Under the pieces are notes generated by a model that saw only the letters and a list, made by a program, of their open reading frames with translations, made no database searches and was not told the DNA's origin. The position numbers and the translations under genes were made by a program. From NCBI GenBank assembly GCA_008671135.1, contig RQAP01000048.1, positions 30,169-94,168 of the forward strand: a DNA stretch of 64,000 nucleotides, written 5' to 3'. This stretch comes from Collinsella aerofaciens. Its GTDB lineage: Bacteria; Actinomycetota; Coriobacteriia; Coriobacteriales; Coriobacteriaceae. Below, in pieces: positions 48,970-57,444 of this stretch. Each line of letters opens with the position of its first letter. Position 1 is the first letter of the stretch.

Positions 48970-49413
48970 ATGACCAACGAAGAGCTGCAGAAGGAAATGA
49001 TCGCGGCCATGAAGGCCAAGGACAAGGTTCGCCTGTCCATCATTCGCCAGGTCAAGGCCGAGGTGAAGAATATCGAGGTTAACGAGCGCCGCGATGTGAC
49101 CGAGGAGGACGTCAACAGCATGATCAAGCGTCTGATCAAGCAGACGAGCGAGACGCTGGAGATGTCCATCAAGGCCGGCACCGACCAGGAGCGTACCGAC
49201 AACCTGACCGAGCAGGTCAAGATCCTGGAGAGCCTGCTGCCCGCGCAGGTTTCGGGCGAGGAGCTCGAGGCCCTGATCGAGCAGGTTATCGCCGAGCTGG
49301 GCGCCACGTCCAAGAAGCAGATGGGCCAGGTTATGGGTGCCCTGGGCAAGGCCACCGGCGGCAACTTCGACAAGCCGGCAGCGGCAAAGATCGTCGGAGC
49401 AAAGCTTGCGTAA
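48970..49413 (+). CDS. GatB/YqeY domain protein
   Basis: 147 aa, usual length. MTNEELQKEMIAAMKAKDKVRL, the long helical middle, LLPAQVSGEELEALI and GQVMGALGKATGG are characteristic of YqeY, a stand-alone relative of the GatB tail domain possibly linked to tRNA-dependent amidation. ATG 48970 follows GAGAGGA; TTG 48964 is too close to it. Confidence 0.93.
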   Translation: MTNEELQKEMIAAMKAKDKVRLSIIRQVKAEVKNIEVNERRDVTEEDVNSMIKRLIKQTSETLEMSIKAGTDQERTDNLTEQVKILESLLPAQVSGEELEALIEQVIAELGATSKKQMGQVMGALGKATGGNFDKPAAAKIVGAKLA

Positions 49414-49440
49414 GGGCCGAGCGGTACATAGTTGATGTTG

Positions 49441-49474
49441 AGGGGGCGTGGCCGTCATGGTCGCGCCCCTTTTT
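49441..49474 (+). terminator. yqeY terminator
   Basis: Stem AGGGGGCG-GGCC / GGTC-CGCCCCT with a short loop, then TTTTT. Confidence 0.88.
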
Positions 49475-49485
49475 GCTGGGCTGGG

Positions 49486-49556
49486 CACTCATTGGGGACA
49501 GACTTAAATGAGTGCCCAATGAGCAGGTACTCATTTAAGTCTGTCCCCAATGAGTG
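49486..49556. repeat. Perfect 28-bp palindrome of the GGGGACAG family
   Basis: Arms 49486-49513 and 49529-49556 are exact reverse complements; the left starts CACTCATTGGGGACAGAC. The 15-nt loop GCCCAATGAGCAGGT repeats part of the arm. Confidence 0.95.
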
Positions 49557-49660
49557 GGTTAAAGGTTGCGGGTTCTTTACGGGAATGTAGTGTGGGCTGC
49601 GGAAATGCGGTTCTTTCCGTACAATAGTTCAACTCGTGTAAACGCAGGGAAGGGACATTC

Positions 49661-50392
49661 ATGGCAGACATGATCGAGATCAAGCATCTCAACAAGTACT
49701 TTGGCGACCTGCATGTGCTCAAAGATATCAATCTCACCGTCAAGCGCGGCGAGAAGCTCGTAATGATCGGGCCTTCCGGCTCGGGTAAGTCGACGCTCAT
49801 CCGTTGCGTCGATTATCTGGAGGAACCCACGTCGGGCGAGGTCGTCATCGACGGTACGCCGCTCACCAAAAAGAATCACCTGGAGATGGCTCGCAAGTAT
49901 AGCTCCATGGTGTTTCAGCAGTTCAACCTGTATCCCAACATGACGGTGCTGGGCAACCTGACGCTCGCGCCCATCAAGCTGCAAAAGAAGAGCAAGGAGG
50001 AGGCGACCGAGATCGCCATTGCCGCGCTCAAGCGCGTCGGCATGGCGCATAAGGCCGGCGAGTATCCGCAGAATCTCTCGGGTGGTCAGCAGCAGCGCAT
50101 CGCCATCGCCCGTGCCCTGTGCACCAAGCAACCCATCATCCTGTTTGACGAGCCGACCTCGGCGCTCGACCCCGAGATGGTCCAGGAGGTTCTGGACGTT
50201 ATGATTGAGCTCGCGCAGGAGGACATCACCATGATCTGCGTGACGCACGAGATGGGCTTTGCGCGCCAGGTGGCCGACCGCGTCATCTTTATGGAGGACG
50301 GTCGCATTCTGGAGGAGGGCACGCCCGAGCACTTCTTCGACAACCCCGAGAACCCGCGCTGCCGCGAGTTCCTGTCCAAGATTCTGCACTAG
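49661..50392 (+). CDS. Polar amino-acid ABC importer ATPase
   Basis: 243 aa, GlnQ/HisP-type. GPSGSGKSTLIRCV (Walker A), FQQFNLYPNMTVLGNLTLAP (Q-loop), LSGGQQQRIAIARAL (signature), IILFDEPTSALDPEMV (Walker B), VTHEMGFARQVADRV (H-loop). First gene of a four-gene importer operon; a possible -10 TACAAT lies at 49620. ATG 49661 follows AGGGAAGG. Confidence 0.96.
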   Translation: MADMIEIKHLNKYFGDLHVLKDINLTVKRGEKLVMIGPSGSGKSTLIRCVDYLEEPTSGEVVIDGTPLTKKNHLEMARKYSSMVFQQFNLYPNMTVLGNLTLAPIKLQKKSKEEATEIAIAALKRVGMAHKAGEYPQNLSGGQQQRIAIARALCTKQPIILFDEPTSALDPEMVQEVLDVMIELAQEDITMICVTHEMGFARQVADRVIFMEDGRILEEGTPEHFFDNPENPRCREFLSKILH

Positions 50393-50400
50393 GCGCGGTG

Positions 50401-51276
50401 ATGGACATGACGGATATGACGAGGGCGGCCGTGTCGCGCCGTCACTTTTTGCAGCTGGCTGGCGCCGGCATGCTTGCGCTGACGGGGACCGCGCTTACCG
50501 GTTGCGGCAACTCCACCAGCGGCGAGGGTTCCGACAAGGGGTCCAAGCTTGCGGCCATCAAGTCGCGTGGCCATCTGAATGCCGGCGTTAAGAAGGACGT
50601 TCCCGGCTATGGCTATTACGACACCGCCAAGGGCCGCTTTGAGGGCATGGAAGTCGATTTGTGCTACCAAATCGCCGCTGCCGTCTTTGGCGTGAGCTAC
50701 AAGGAGGCCCGCGCCCAGGAGCTTGTCGAGTTTACCGACGTAACGCCCAAGACGCGCGGCCCGCTGATCGATAACGGCCAACTTGACGTGGTCGCGGCGA
50801 CCTACACCATCACCGACGAGCGCAAGAAGAGCTGGGATTTCTCGACGCCGTACCGCACCGACTACGTGGGACTCATGGTCAAGAAGCGTTCGGGCTTTAC
50901 CTCGATTGAGGACCTGGACGGCAAGGTCATCGGCGTGAGCCAGGGTGCTACCACGCAGGGCCTGATCGAGCAGATGATCAAGGACAACGGCTTTAGCTGC
51001 AAGCCCGAGTTTAGGGCCTTTAGCGGCTACCCCATCATCAAGAGTTCGCTCGATGCCGGCAATATCGACGTCTTTGCCATGGACCGCTCCACGCTGGCCG
51101 GTTACATGAACGAGACCGTTGAGCTGCTGCAGCCCGAGATCAAGTTTGGCGAGCAGGGCTACGGCGTGGCGACCAAGAAGGGCTGCGACCTTTCGGCCGT
51201 GGTCGACCAGGTGATTTGCGATCGCCTGGCCGACGGCTGGCTCGACCAAGAGGTCAAGACCTGGGGTCTTGTATAG
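50401..51276 (+). CDS. Amino-acid ABC importer substrate-binding lipoprotein
   Basis: About 291 aa. Twin-arginine signal SRRHFLQLAGAGMLAL and lipobox LTGC indicate Tat export and lipid anchoring. The periplasmic-binding fold starts LAAIKSRGHLNAGVKKDVPG with FEGMEVDLCYQIA, GPLIDNGQLDVVAATYTIT and a C-terminal YGVATKKGCDLS, fitting glutamate/glutamine/aspartate-type binders. GTG 50398, ATG 50401 or ATG 50407 could start it; none has a strong site, consistent with coupling to the ATPase 5 bp upstream. Confidence 0.92.
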   Translation: MDMTDMTRAAVSRRHFLQLAGAGMLALTGTALTGCGNSTSGEGSDKGSKLAAIKSRGHLNAGVKKDVPGYGYYDTAKGRFEGMEVDLCYQIAAAVFGVSYKEARAQELVEFTDVTPKTRGPLIDNGQLDVVAATYTITDERKKSWDFSTPYRTDYVGLMVKKRSGFTSIEDLDGKVIGVSQGATTQGLIEQMIKDNGFSCKPEFRAFSGYPIIKSSLDAGNIDVFAMDRSTLAGYMNETVELLQPEIKFGEQGYGVATKKGCDLSAVVDQVICDRLADGWLDQEVKTWGLV

Positions 51277-51301
51277 GCGCATCGTCCAAGGAAGGAATCA
51301 A

Positions 51302-52048
51302 ATGCTCGAAGGATTGTTTGACGCCGACCGCTGGTCGACGACATTTCAAAACATGGGGCCCTTCTGGGAGGGCTTTGGCGTGACACTGCAGGTGGTCGTT
51401 GCCGGTCTGCTGCTGTCGCTGGTGCTGGGCACGCTGCTGGGCGTGTTCTCTACCACCCGTTCGCGCGTGCTGCGCGCCATAAGCCGCGTGTACGTGGAGT
51501 TTTACCAGAACACCCCGCTGCCCGTGCAGGTGCTCTTTATGTACATGGCCGGTCCGCAGTTTTTGCAGGCCATAACCGGTGCCGACCAGCCGGTGCGCAT
51601 CGCGCCGTTTGTGCTGGGCTTCTTGGGCGTGGGCCTGTATCACGCGGCCTACATTTCGGAGGTCATCCGCACTGGTATCGAGGCGGTTCCGCGCGGTCAG
51701 ATGGAGGCGGCCCAGAGCCAGGGCTTCACTCGCGCGCAGGCATACTGGTACATCGTGCTGCCCCAGACGTTCAAGATCATTTTGCCGCCGCTGTGTAACC
51801 AGGCGCTCAACCTGGTCAAGAACACGTCGGTGCTGGCGCTCGTGGCCGGCGGCGACCTTATGTACCGTTCCGACAACTTTGTGAGTCTGTACGGGTACCT
51901 GCAGGGATATATCGTCTGCTGCCTTATGTACTTCATCATCTGCTTTCCGCTCGCCATGCTGGTGCAGTGGCTCGAGCGCCGCTCAAAGGAGCGTCCGCGC
52001 GGTGTGAGCCTGGCCGAGCTGGGGCTCGACAACGTAGAGGAGGCCTAG
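51302..52048 (+). CDS. Amino-acid ABC importer permease 1
   Basis: 248 aa, HisM/GlnP type with about five membrane segments. VYVEFYQNTPLPVQVLFMY, and the EAA loop EAVPRGQMEAAQSQGFTRAQ continuing AYWYIVLPQTFKIILPP. ATG 51302 follows AAGGAAGG. Partner of the next gene. Confidence 0.95.
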   Translation: MLEGLFDADRWSTTFQNMGPFWEGFGVTLQVVVAGLLLSLVLGTLLGVFSTTRSRVLRAISRVYVEFYQNTPLPVQVLFMYMAGPQFLQAITGADQPVRIAPFVLGFLGVGLYHAAYISEVIRTGIEAVPRGQMEAAQSQGFTRAQAYWYIVLPQTFKIILPPLCNQALNLVKNTSVLALVAGGDLMYRSDNFVSLYGYLQGYIVCCLMYFIICFPLAMLVQWLERRSKERPRGVSLAELGLDNVEEA

Positions 52049-52051
52049 CGC

Positions 52052-52690
52052 ATGGAAATCTTCAACGCGACGAACCTGCTCTACATCTGGGGCGGCTTTG
52101 TTAAGACAATCGAGATCTCGGCGCTGTCGATCTTTTTCTCGCTCATCTTTGGCACGGTGCTGGCGCTCGTTAAAAGCTATGCGCCCCGTCCATTCCGTAT
52201 TTTGGTGAGCGCCTATATCGAGCTGTTCCGTTGCACGCCAAACCTGCTGTGGATCCTGTTTATCTACTTTACGGTGCAGGGTTTGGACATTGTGATTTCG
52301 ACCATCGCCTTTACGCTGTTTACCAGCGCTGTTATGGCCGAGATTGTGCGCGGAGGCCTCAACTCGATTCCGCGCGGCCAGTTTGAGGCAGCGCAGAGCC
52401 AGGGTTTTGGCTTCTTTGCCACCATGCGCTACATCATTCTGCCCCAGACGTTTAAGACGATCATTCCGGCGCTGTTTAGCCAGTGCACGACCGTCATCAA
52501 GGACAGCTCGTATCTTTCGGGCATTAACGTGGCCGAGCTCATGTACACGGCCAACGTCGTGATGGCCCACGCGATCGATCTGTCGCAGGTGCTTATGCTC
52601 TACGGCCTGGTGTTTGCGATGTACTTTGTGCTCAACTTTGGTATCTCGCTGCTGGTGAGGGCATATCAACGCCGCATCGTGGCCGCATAG
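52052..52690 (+). CDS. Amino-acid ABC importer permease 2
   Basis: 212 aa. AYIELFRCTPNLLWILFIY and the EAA loop NSIPRGQFEAAQSQGFGFFA then MRYIILPQTFKTIIPA mirror permease 1, as expected for a heterodimeric channel. Starts 3 bp after permease 1. The stop is followed immediately by a palindromic element. Confidence 0.95.
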   Translation: MEIFNATNLLYIWGGFVKTIEISALSIFFSLIFGTVLALVKSYAPRPFRILVSAYIELFRCTPNLLWILFIYFTVQGLDIVISTIAFTLFTSAVMAEIVRGGLNSIPRGQFEAAQSQGFGFFATMRYIILPQTFKTIIPALFSQCTTVIKDSSYLSGINVAELMYTANVVMAHAIDLSQVLMLYGLVFAMYFVLNFGISLLVRAYQRRIVAA

Positions 52691-52798
52691 TCCTGCTTCC
52701 CCAAGCACGACACCTTGCCCCTCAATCGTCGCTTGCGTACATTTAGTACGCGGCGCTCCTCTTTCGGGGCAATCTGCCACACTTGGGAAACCAGGACG
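52691..52798. repeat. ~110-bp imperfect palindromic element, copy B
   Basis: Begins at the base after the permease stop. Left half TCCTGCTTCCCCAAG then TTGCCCCTCAA; right half TTTCGGGGCAATCTG then CTTGGGAAACCAGGA; the centre has GCGTAC..GTACGC. About 60-65% identical over its length to copy A (7378-7490), with near-identical inner blocks. Confidence 0.8.
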
Positions 52799-52861
52799 GT
52801 CGTAAGTGACAAAATGGGAATCAGGAATCGCCTATTTCTCATTTGTTAGAAAGGAATCGCG

Positions 52862-53485
52862 ATGAGCGATCTGGAGAACAAGAAGAGTCCTGTGGTCATT
52901 ACCATCGCGCGCGACTTTGGTGCCGAGGGCCACGAGATTGGCCGTATCCTCGCCAATGAGCTGGGGATTCCGCTGTACGATAACGAGCTGCTGGTGCGCG
53001 CGTCGCTGCGTACAGGTGAGTCGCTCGATAAGATGGCCGCCTATGACGAGCGCCTGGCTGTGGAGAACATGGCGTTTCTGCCCGACCGCTACGACGCGCG
53101 TTCGTACTCGGACAAGTTGTTCCAAAAGATGAGCCAGGTGATTTTGGATCTGGGCGAGACCGAGAGCTGCATTATCGAAGGCCGCCTGTCCGATTACCTG
53201 TTGCGTAACAACCCCAATCACATTGCCGTGTTGGTGACCGCTCCCTTTGAGGACCGCGTCGAGATCGTGCGCAAGAAGCGTGGCCTTAACAAAAAGAAGG
53301 GCGCCAAGCTGGTCAAGCAGCAGCAGAAGGCGCGCGAGGCGTTCTATAAGCGCTACAGTGCCGGAAAGTGGAAGATGACGAGCGGTAAAGACATCGTCGT
53401 TAACCGCGCCAAGCTGGGCCGCGAAGGCTGCAAGGACGTCATCGCCGCAGCCTACCGCTACAAGGTGGCCCAACTCGAAGGCTAA
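52862..53485 (+). CDS. Cytidylate-kinase-like family protein
   Basis: 207 aa. VVITIARDFGAEGHEIGRIL is the P-loop variant of the cytidylate kinase-like 2 family, with GIPLYDNELL and IIEGRLSDYLL following. The standard GxxGxGK is not present (FGAEGHEIG), as is usual for this family, whose substrate is not settled. ATG 52862 follows AGAAAGGA. Monocistronic with its own terminator. Confidence 0.85.
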   Translation: MSDLENKKSPVVITIARDFGAEGHEIGRILANELGIPLYDNELLVRASLRTGESLDKMAAYDERLAVENMAFLPDRYDARSYSDKLFQKMSQVILDLGETESCIIEGRLSDYLLRNNPNHIAVLVTAPFEDRVEIVRKKRGLNKKKGAKLVKQQQKAREAFYKRYSAGKWKMTSGKDIVVNRAKLGREGCKDVIAAAYRYKVAQLEG

Positions 53486-53491
53486 CCGATC

Positions 53492-53538
53492 AAAACCACC
53501 ACAAGGGGGACAGGAACCTTTGTGGTGGTTTTTGTTTT
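53492..53538 (+). terminator. Terminator with GGGGACAGG loop
   Basis: A 13-bp stem AAAACCACCACAA/TTGTGGTGGTTTT, then TTTGTTTT. The loop AGGGGGACAGGAACC belongs to the GGGGACAGG repeat family. Confidence 0.88.
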
Positions 53539-53590
53539 AGGCCGAGGGGAAGGCCTTGGCGGCAGTGCCTATCCTCGGCTTTTGCAAAAT

Positions 53591-53804
53591 CTCGATTTGT
53601 AACACCAGGCCAGCGAAAAAGGCTCTAACTGTTACAGATTTAGATGAACCGTTCGGCCGCCAACCTAACGTCTTGATCTGTAACACGTAGCGAGGAATTT
53701 GCCCTCTAACTGTTACAGATTGAGACAAAGCGGGGGCGGCTGGAGCAATATCTCGATCTGTAACAACTGCAAGGCTCAACGGGCTCCAGGTGTTACAGAT
53801 TGAG
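53591..53804. repeat. Triple hairpin array, 80-81-bp period
   Basis: Three tandem units each hold a 14-bp inverted repeat of consensus CTYGATYTGTAACA ... TGTTACAGATTKAG. Arms: 53591-53604/53630-53643, 53672-53685/53711-53724, 53752-53765/53791-53804. Each loop is 25 nt and differs in sequence, but all have a CTC or CTCC block before the right arm. The region has no ORF with coding character. Confidence 0.92.
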
Positions 53805-53835
53805 GCAAACGTCGGAATTGGTTCGCCGGCCAAGT

Positions 53836-53880
53836 CCCCGACCACCACAAAGGTGCCTGTTCCCATCGTGGTGGTCGGGG
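53836..53880. repeat. 13-bp palindrome with GGAACAGG-type loop
   Basis: CCCCGACCACCAC/GTGGTGGTCGGGG around AAAGGTGCCTGTTCCCATC. Related in wording to the terminator at 53492 and the repeat at 20303. Confidence 0.85.
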
Positions 53881-53891
53881 CGGCCGGCATA

Positions 53892-53930
53892 GAAAAAGTC
53901 CCCGCCGGGCGTGTGCTCGACGGGGACTTT
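53892..53930 (-). terminator. Terminator of the nfn pair
   Basis: On the minus strand the stem AAAGTCCCCG/CGGGGACTTT is followed by TTTTTC, 29 bp after the nfnB-type stop. Confidence 0.9.
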
Positions 53931-53958
53931 GCCGTTTGGTGGTTAGCGCTGTAGGTGA

Positions 53959-55368
53959 TTACTCGCCCAGCAGGCTCTTGGTGATGGAGGCAGCGGCCTT
54001 CTTGCCGGCGCCCATCGCCAGAATGACCGTAGCGGCACCGGTGACGATGTCGCCGCCGGCCCAGATGCGGGGATCGGTGGTCTGGCCGGTCTCCTCGTCG
54101 GCGACGATGTAGCCCCACTTGTTGAGCTCCATCTTGCCGCCGATCTTCTTTGCGAAGGGGTTGGCGTTGGTGCCGATAGCCGAGATTGCGACGTCGCAGG
54201 GAATCTCCTCGATGGCGCCCTCGATGGGCACCGGGCGACGACGGCCGGACTCGTCGGGCTCTCCGAGCTCCATCTTCTGGACCTTGACGGCGCACACGGA
54301 GCCGTCCTCGCCAGCGACAAACTCGAGCGGGGAGACGAGCGGCAGAACCTCGACGCCCTCGGCCTTAGCGTGGTGCAGCTCGGCGCGACGGCAGGGCATC
54401 TCGTCCTCGGTACGACGGTAGGCGATGATGGCGTGCTCGGCGCCCAGACGCTTGGCGGTACGGACGGCGTCCATAGCCACGTTGCCGCCACCAAAGACGA
54501 CGACGTTCTTGCCGTGCTTGGTGGGGGTGTCGTACTCGGGGAACTTGTTGGCCTTCATCAGGTTCACGCGGGTGAGGTACTCGTTCGCGAAGAAGACGTT
54601 GGGCAGGTTCTCGCCGGGGACGTTGAGGAACTTGGGCAGGCCAGCGCCGGTCGCCACGTAGATGGCGTCGAAGCCCTGCTCGAACAGCTCCTCGGCCGTG
54701 GCCATGTTGCCCACGACGGAGTTGTACTCAAACTTGACGCCCATGTCCTCCAGGCCGTCAATCTCGCGCTTGACGACTGCCTTGGGCAGACGGAACTCGG
54801 GGATGCCGTAGACCAGCACGCCGCCGCCGGTGAAGAAGGCCTCAAAGACGGTGACGTCAAAGCCGTTGCGGGCGAGCTCGCCGGCGCAGGTGATGCCGGA
54901 CGGGCCGGAGCCAACGACGGCGACCTTCTTGCCGTTCTTGGGGGCCATCTTGGGCGTGGAGGCGAGCTCGGGGCGGTCACCCAGGAAGCGCTCGAGCTGG
55001 CCGATGGCCACGGGCTCGGACTTCTTACCACGGATGCACTTGCCCTCGCACTGGTTCTCCTGCGGGCAGACGCGGCCGCAGATGGCGGGAAGCATGGAGT
55101 CCTCGCGGATGGTATCGAGAGCGCCGCCGAAGTCCTTCGCGCGGATCTGCTCGATAAAGCGGGGAATGTTGATGTTGACAGGGCAGCCCTCAACACAGAA
55201 CGGCTTCTTGCAGTTGAGGCAGCGCTCAGCCTCGGCCAGCGCCATCTCCTCGGTGAAGCCCTTGTCGACGGGGCGGAAGTCGCAGGCGCGCTCGGCAGCC
55301 GGCTCCTCGTTATCGGGGGTGCGGGGCGACTTCATATCGGCAACGAAACGACCGTTAACTAGTGGCAT
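53959..55368 (-). CDS. nfnB: NADPH-binding flavoprotein, NfnB / glutamate synthase small-subunit type
   Basis: 469 aa. Cys-rich N-terminus (CLNCKKPFCVEGCPVNI and CGRVCPQENQCEGKC) for two 4Fe-4S clusters, FAD site VAVVGSGPSGITCAGELAR, NADPH site VVVFGGGNVAMDAVRTA, and a final FAD motif IWAGGDIVTGAATVI. It is paired with an NfnA-type subunit and overlaps it by 10 bp. Together they most likely form the electron-bifurcating NADH-dependent ferredoxin:NADP+ oxidoreductase of anaerobes. The alternative is a GltD-like subunit, but no large glutamate synthase is present. Confidence 0.85.
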   Translation of the reverse strand: MPLVNGRFVADMKSPRTPDNEEPAAERACDFRPVDKGFTEEMALAEAERCLNCKKPFCVEGCPVNINIPRFIEQIRAKDFGGALDTIREDSMLPAICGRVCPQENQCEGKCIRGKKSEPVAIGQLERFLGDRPELASTPKMAPKNGKKVAVVGSGPSGITCAGELARNGFDVTVFEAFFTGGGVLVYGIPEFRLPKAVVKREIDGLEDMGVKFEYNSVVGNMATAEELFEQGFDAIYVATGAGLPKFLNVPGENLPNVFFANEYLTRVNLMKANKFPEYDTPTKHGKNVVVFGGGNVAMDAVRTAKRLGAEHAIIAYRRTEDEMPCRRAELHHAKAEGVEVLPLVSPLEFVAGEDGSVCAVKVQKMELGEPDESGRRRPVPIEGAIEEIPCDVAISAIGTNANPFAKKIGGKMELNKWGYIVADEETGQTTDPRIWAGGDIVTGAATVILAMGAGKKAAASITKSLLGE

Positions 55369-56198
55369 GCGCAGCTCTTTTCCTCATAGGCCTTGAGGGA
55401 CTCGCCCTCTTCGGAACGGTAAGCGGCCTGGCGGGCACGAAGGTCATCCCAGTCGACCAGGGTGGCATCGAAGTCGGGGCCGTCGACGCAAGCGAACTTG
55501 GTCACGCCGCCCACCTCGACGCGGCAGCAGCCGCACATACCGGTGCCGTCAACCATGATGGGGTTGAGGGACGCGGTGATGGGGGTGTCGTATTTCTGGG
55601 CGGTGAGGGTCGAGAACTTCATCATCGGAACGGGGCCGACGCAGAAGACCTGGCTCACGGCCTTGTCCTGCAGCAGGCGCTCCAGCGGAGCGGTGACAAC
55701 GCCCTGCTCGCCGTAGGAGCCGTCGTCAGTGGTGATGTGGATGTGGTCCTCGTCGAGGAGCTCGCGGAACTGGTCCTCCATAAGCAGGAGGTCCTTGGTG
55801 CGGGCGCCCATGATGGCGTGCACCTCGTGGCCGGTCTCGACCAGGTGCTTGGCGACCGGGAAGGCAATTGCCAGGCCGACGCCGCCGCCAATGACGGCGC
55901 AGGGGCCCTCGGCCATCTCGGTGGGAACGCCCAGCGGGCCCACGACGTCGCGCAGCGACTCGCCGGCCTCGTAGGTGGAAAGCATCTCGGTGGTCTTGCC
56001 GATCACCATGAAGATGAACTCGACCCAGCCCTCGTCACCGTTCCAGCCGGCCAGGGTAAACGGGACACGCTCGCCCGTCTCGTTGGCGCGAACCATGAGG
56101 AACTGTCCAGCGTGCGCATGCTTGGCGATTGCAGGCGCCTCGATGCGGAACTTGAACACCTTCTCCGAGAACTGCGTCTTCTCCAGGATCTTATACAT
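55359..56198 (-). CDS. nfnA: FAD/2Fe-2S oxidoreductase, NfnA type
   Basis: 279 aa. Ferredoxin-reductase-like FAD domain (HAGQFLMVRANETGERVPFT), NAD domain (CAVIGGGVGLAIAFPVAKHL) and a Cys-rich end MCGCCRVEVGG..KFACVDGP for a 2Fe-2S cluster. Same family as the dihydroorotate dehydrogenase electron-transfer subunit PyrK, but the neighbour is NfnB-like rather than PyrD. Start behind GAGAGGGG on the minus strand. The terminal SCACH is unusual. Confidence 0.85.
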   Translation of the reverse strand: MYKILEKTQFSEKVFKFRIEAPAIAKHAHAGQFLMVRANETGERVPFTLAGWNGDEGWVEFIFMVIGKTTEMLSTYEAGESLRDVVGPLGVPTEMAEGPCAVIGGGVGLAIAFPVAKHLVETGHEVHAIMGARTKDLLLMEDQFRELLDEDHIHITTDDGSYGEQGVVTAPLERLLQDKAVSQVFCVGPVPMMKFSTLTAQKYDTPITASLNPIMVDGTGMCGCCRVEVGGVTKFACVDGPDFDATLVDWDDLRARQAAYRSEEGESLKAYEEKSCACH

Positions 56199-56303
56199 AG
56201 AACCCCTCTCTTGTTAGGGCCGCCGAACCGTGCCTCCACGGAAATGGACGGTAGCCCGAATAAAACCGTACGCGCACAGGCGTTGTGCAGACATACGGTG
56301 CAA

Positions 56304-56309
56304 ATTATA
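56304..56309 (-). promoter_or_regulatory. Candidate -10 box of the nfn pair
   Basis: A perfect TATAAT on the minus strand, 106 bp before the start codon; no good -35 is seen at 17 bp. Confidence 0.4.
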
Positions 56310-56382
56310 CCCTCATGGCAATGTCGCTTACGTGTTTCTTTGGCAGGTGGGAAAAGGGTTTATCCACTTCGGCCTACCAAAA

Positions 56383-56560
56383 AGGGACAGGTTTATTTTG
56401 GTCGGTTTTATCAGGCAAAACGGCAAAGGGGGCCGGCCTCGGGTTGTGATGAGGCCGGCCCCATTTGGGGTGCTATGCATGTATGTCGGCGCGCGGTTGA
56501 TTGCGATGCCGCAACTGGGGCGTTTCCGCAGGTAAAACCTGCCAAAATAAACCTGTTCCT
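56383..56560. repeat. Nested palindrome of the GGGACAGG family
   Basis: Outer arms 56383-56412 and 56531-56560 pair at about 26 of 30 positions (AGGGACAGGTTTATTTTGG on the left). A perfect inner hairpin GGGGCCGGCCTC/GAGGCCGGCCCC lies at 56429-56462. It fills the space between pth and the nfn genes. Confidence 0.9.
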
Positions 56561-56572
56561 AAATGATAGGTT

Positions 56573-57202
56573 TTAGTGCTTGCCGTTGGCGGAGGCGGCG
56601 CCGTTGACATGGTCGCGGGCATAGACCACGCCGCGCACGATCGCCAGGCCGGCGGCGTCGGCCGCGCGGGCGCAGGTGTCCTGGAAATCCTCGGCCTCGC
56701 GGGCGCGCAGCTGCTTAAGAACGTAGTCGGCGACGGCCATCTTGCCGGGAGGGTTGCCGATGCCGGTGCGGATGCGGTTGAAGTCGCGGCTGCCCATCTT
56801 GTCGATGATGGAACGCAGGCCGTTGTGACCGGCATGGCCGCCGCCCACCTTAACACGCACGTCGCCGGCGGGAATGTCGAGCTCGTCGTGGATTACGAGC
56901 AGCTCCTCGGCCTTGATTTTGTACTCGCGGCAAAGCTTGGAGATGGGGCCGCCTGAGGTGTTCATGTACGACTGCGGCTTGACCAGCACAATCTGGCGCT
57001 TGCCACCCTCTTCCTCGGGATCGTTGATGTTGATGAGCGCGACCTCGGCGCCTGCCTGGTTTTTCCAGTACGTGACACCGGCCTGACGGGCCAACTCGTC
57101 GATCGCTTTGAAGCCAGCGTTGTGGCGGGTCTCGGCATACTCATCACCAGGGTTGCCAAGTCCGGCAACCATGCGAATCTTAAGCGGCTGTGCAGCTGCC
57201 AT
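56573..57202 (-). CDS. pth: Peptidyl-tRNA hydrolase
   Basis: Releases tRNA from stalled peptidyl-tRNA. 209 aa. MVAGLGNPGDEYAETRHNAGF (split by the catalytic His at RHNAG), KPQSYMNTSG, HDELDIPAG and GGHAGHNGLRSI are complete. Start ATG 57202 behind GAAAGGAAG; an upstream in-frame start is not supported. Next to prs and glmU, a common Gram-positive grouping. Confidence 0.97.
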   Translation of the reverse strand: MAAAQPLKIRMVAGLGNPGDEYAETRHNAGFKAIDELARQAGVTYWKNQAGAEVALININDPEEEGGKRQIVLVKPQSYMNTSGGPISKLCREYKIKAEELLVIHDELDIPAGDVRVKVGGGHAGHNGLRSIIDKMGSRDFNRIRTGIGNPPGKMAVADYVLKQLRAREAEDFQDTCARAADAAGLAIVRGVVYARDHVNGAASANGKH

Positions 57203-57316
57203 ATGCTTCCTTTCGTTGCACAAAAGTTTAATCAACGACAAAGGCTACCACGCCCGCCGAAGGCGAGGAAAGGTTGCAGCAAAGTCATTTCAGAAAACAG
57301 CTGCCCCGAGACGGCA

Positions 57317-57421
57317 GGAAGCCCCGGACACGCCGGGAGGGGTTATCAAAGCGAACATCCCGCAGCCGCAAAGCGGCGAGGACGTTCGCGTGATAACCCC
57401 GCAGGCGCGTCCGGGGCTTCC
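57317..57421. repeat. Large hairpin element E3
   Basis: Arms start GGAAGCCCCGGAC on the left and end GTCCGGGGCTTCC on the right. Further paired blocks GGGGTTATCA/TGATAACCCC and GCGAAC/GTTCGC are interrupted by small bulges. On the minus strand the loop is TCGCCGCTTTGCGGCTGCGG, loosely like the E1/E2 loop. It lies between pth and prs. Confidence 0.9.
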
Positions 57422-57444
57422 GGAGGGATGCGAGGGTCGAGCGA

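Noticed and set aside
53591..53804. CRISPR array
   Set aside because: Only three units, 80-bp period, the repeated parts are two inverted arms rather than one direct repeat, and no cas genes are present.
53959..56198. PyrK-type dihydroorotate dehydrogenase pair
   Set aside because: The partner of the PyrK-like subunit is an NfnB/GltD-type flavoprotein, not PyrD.
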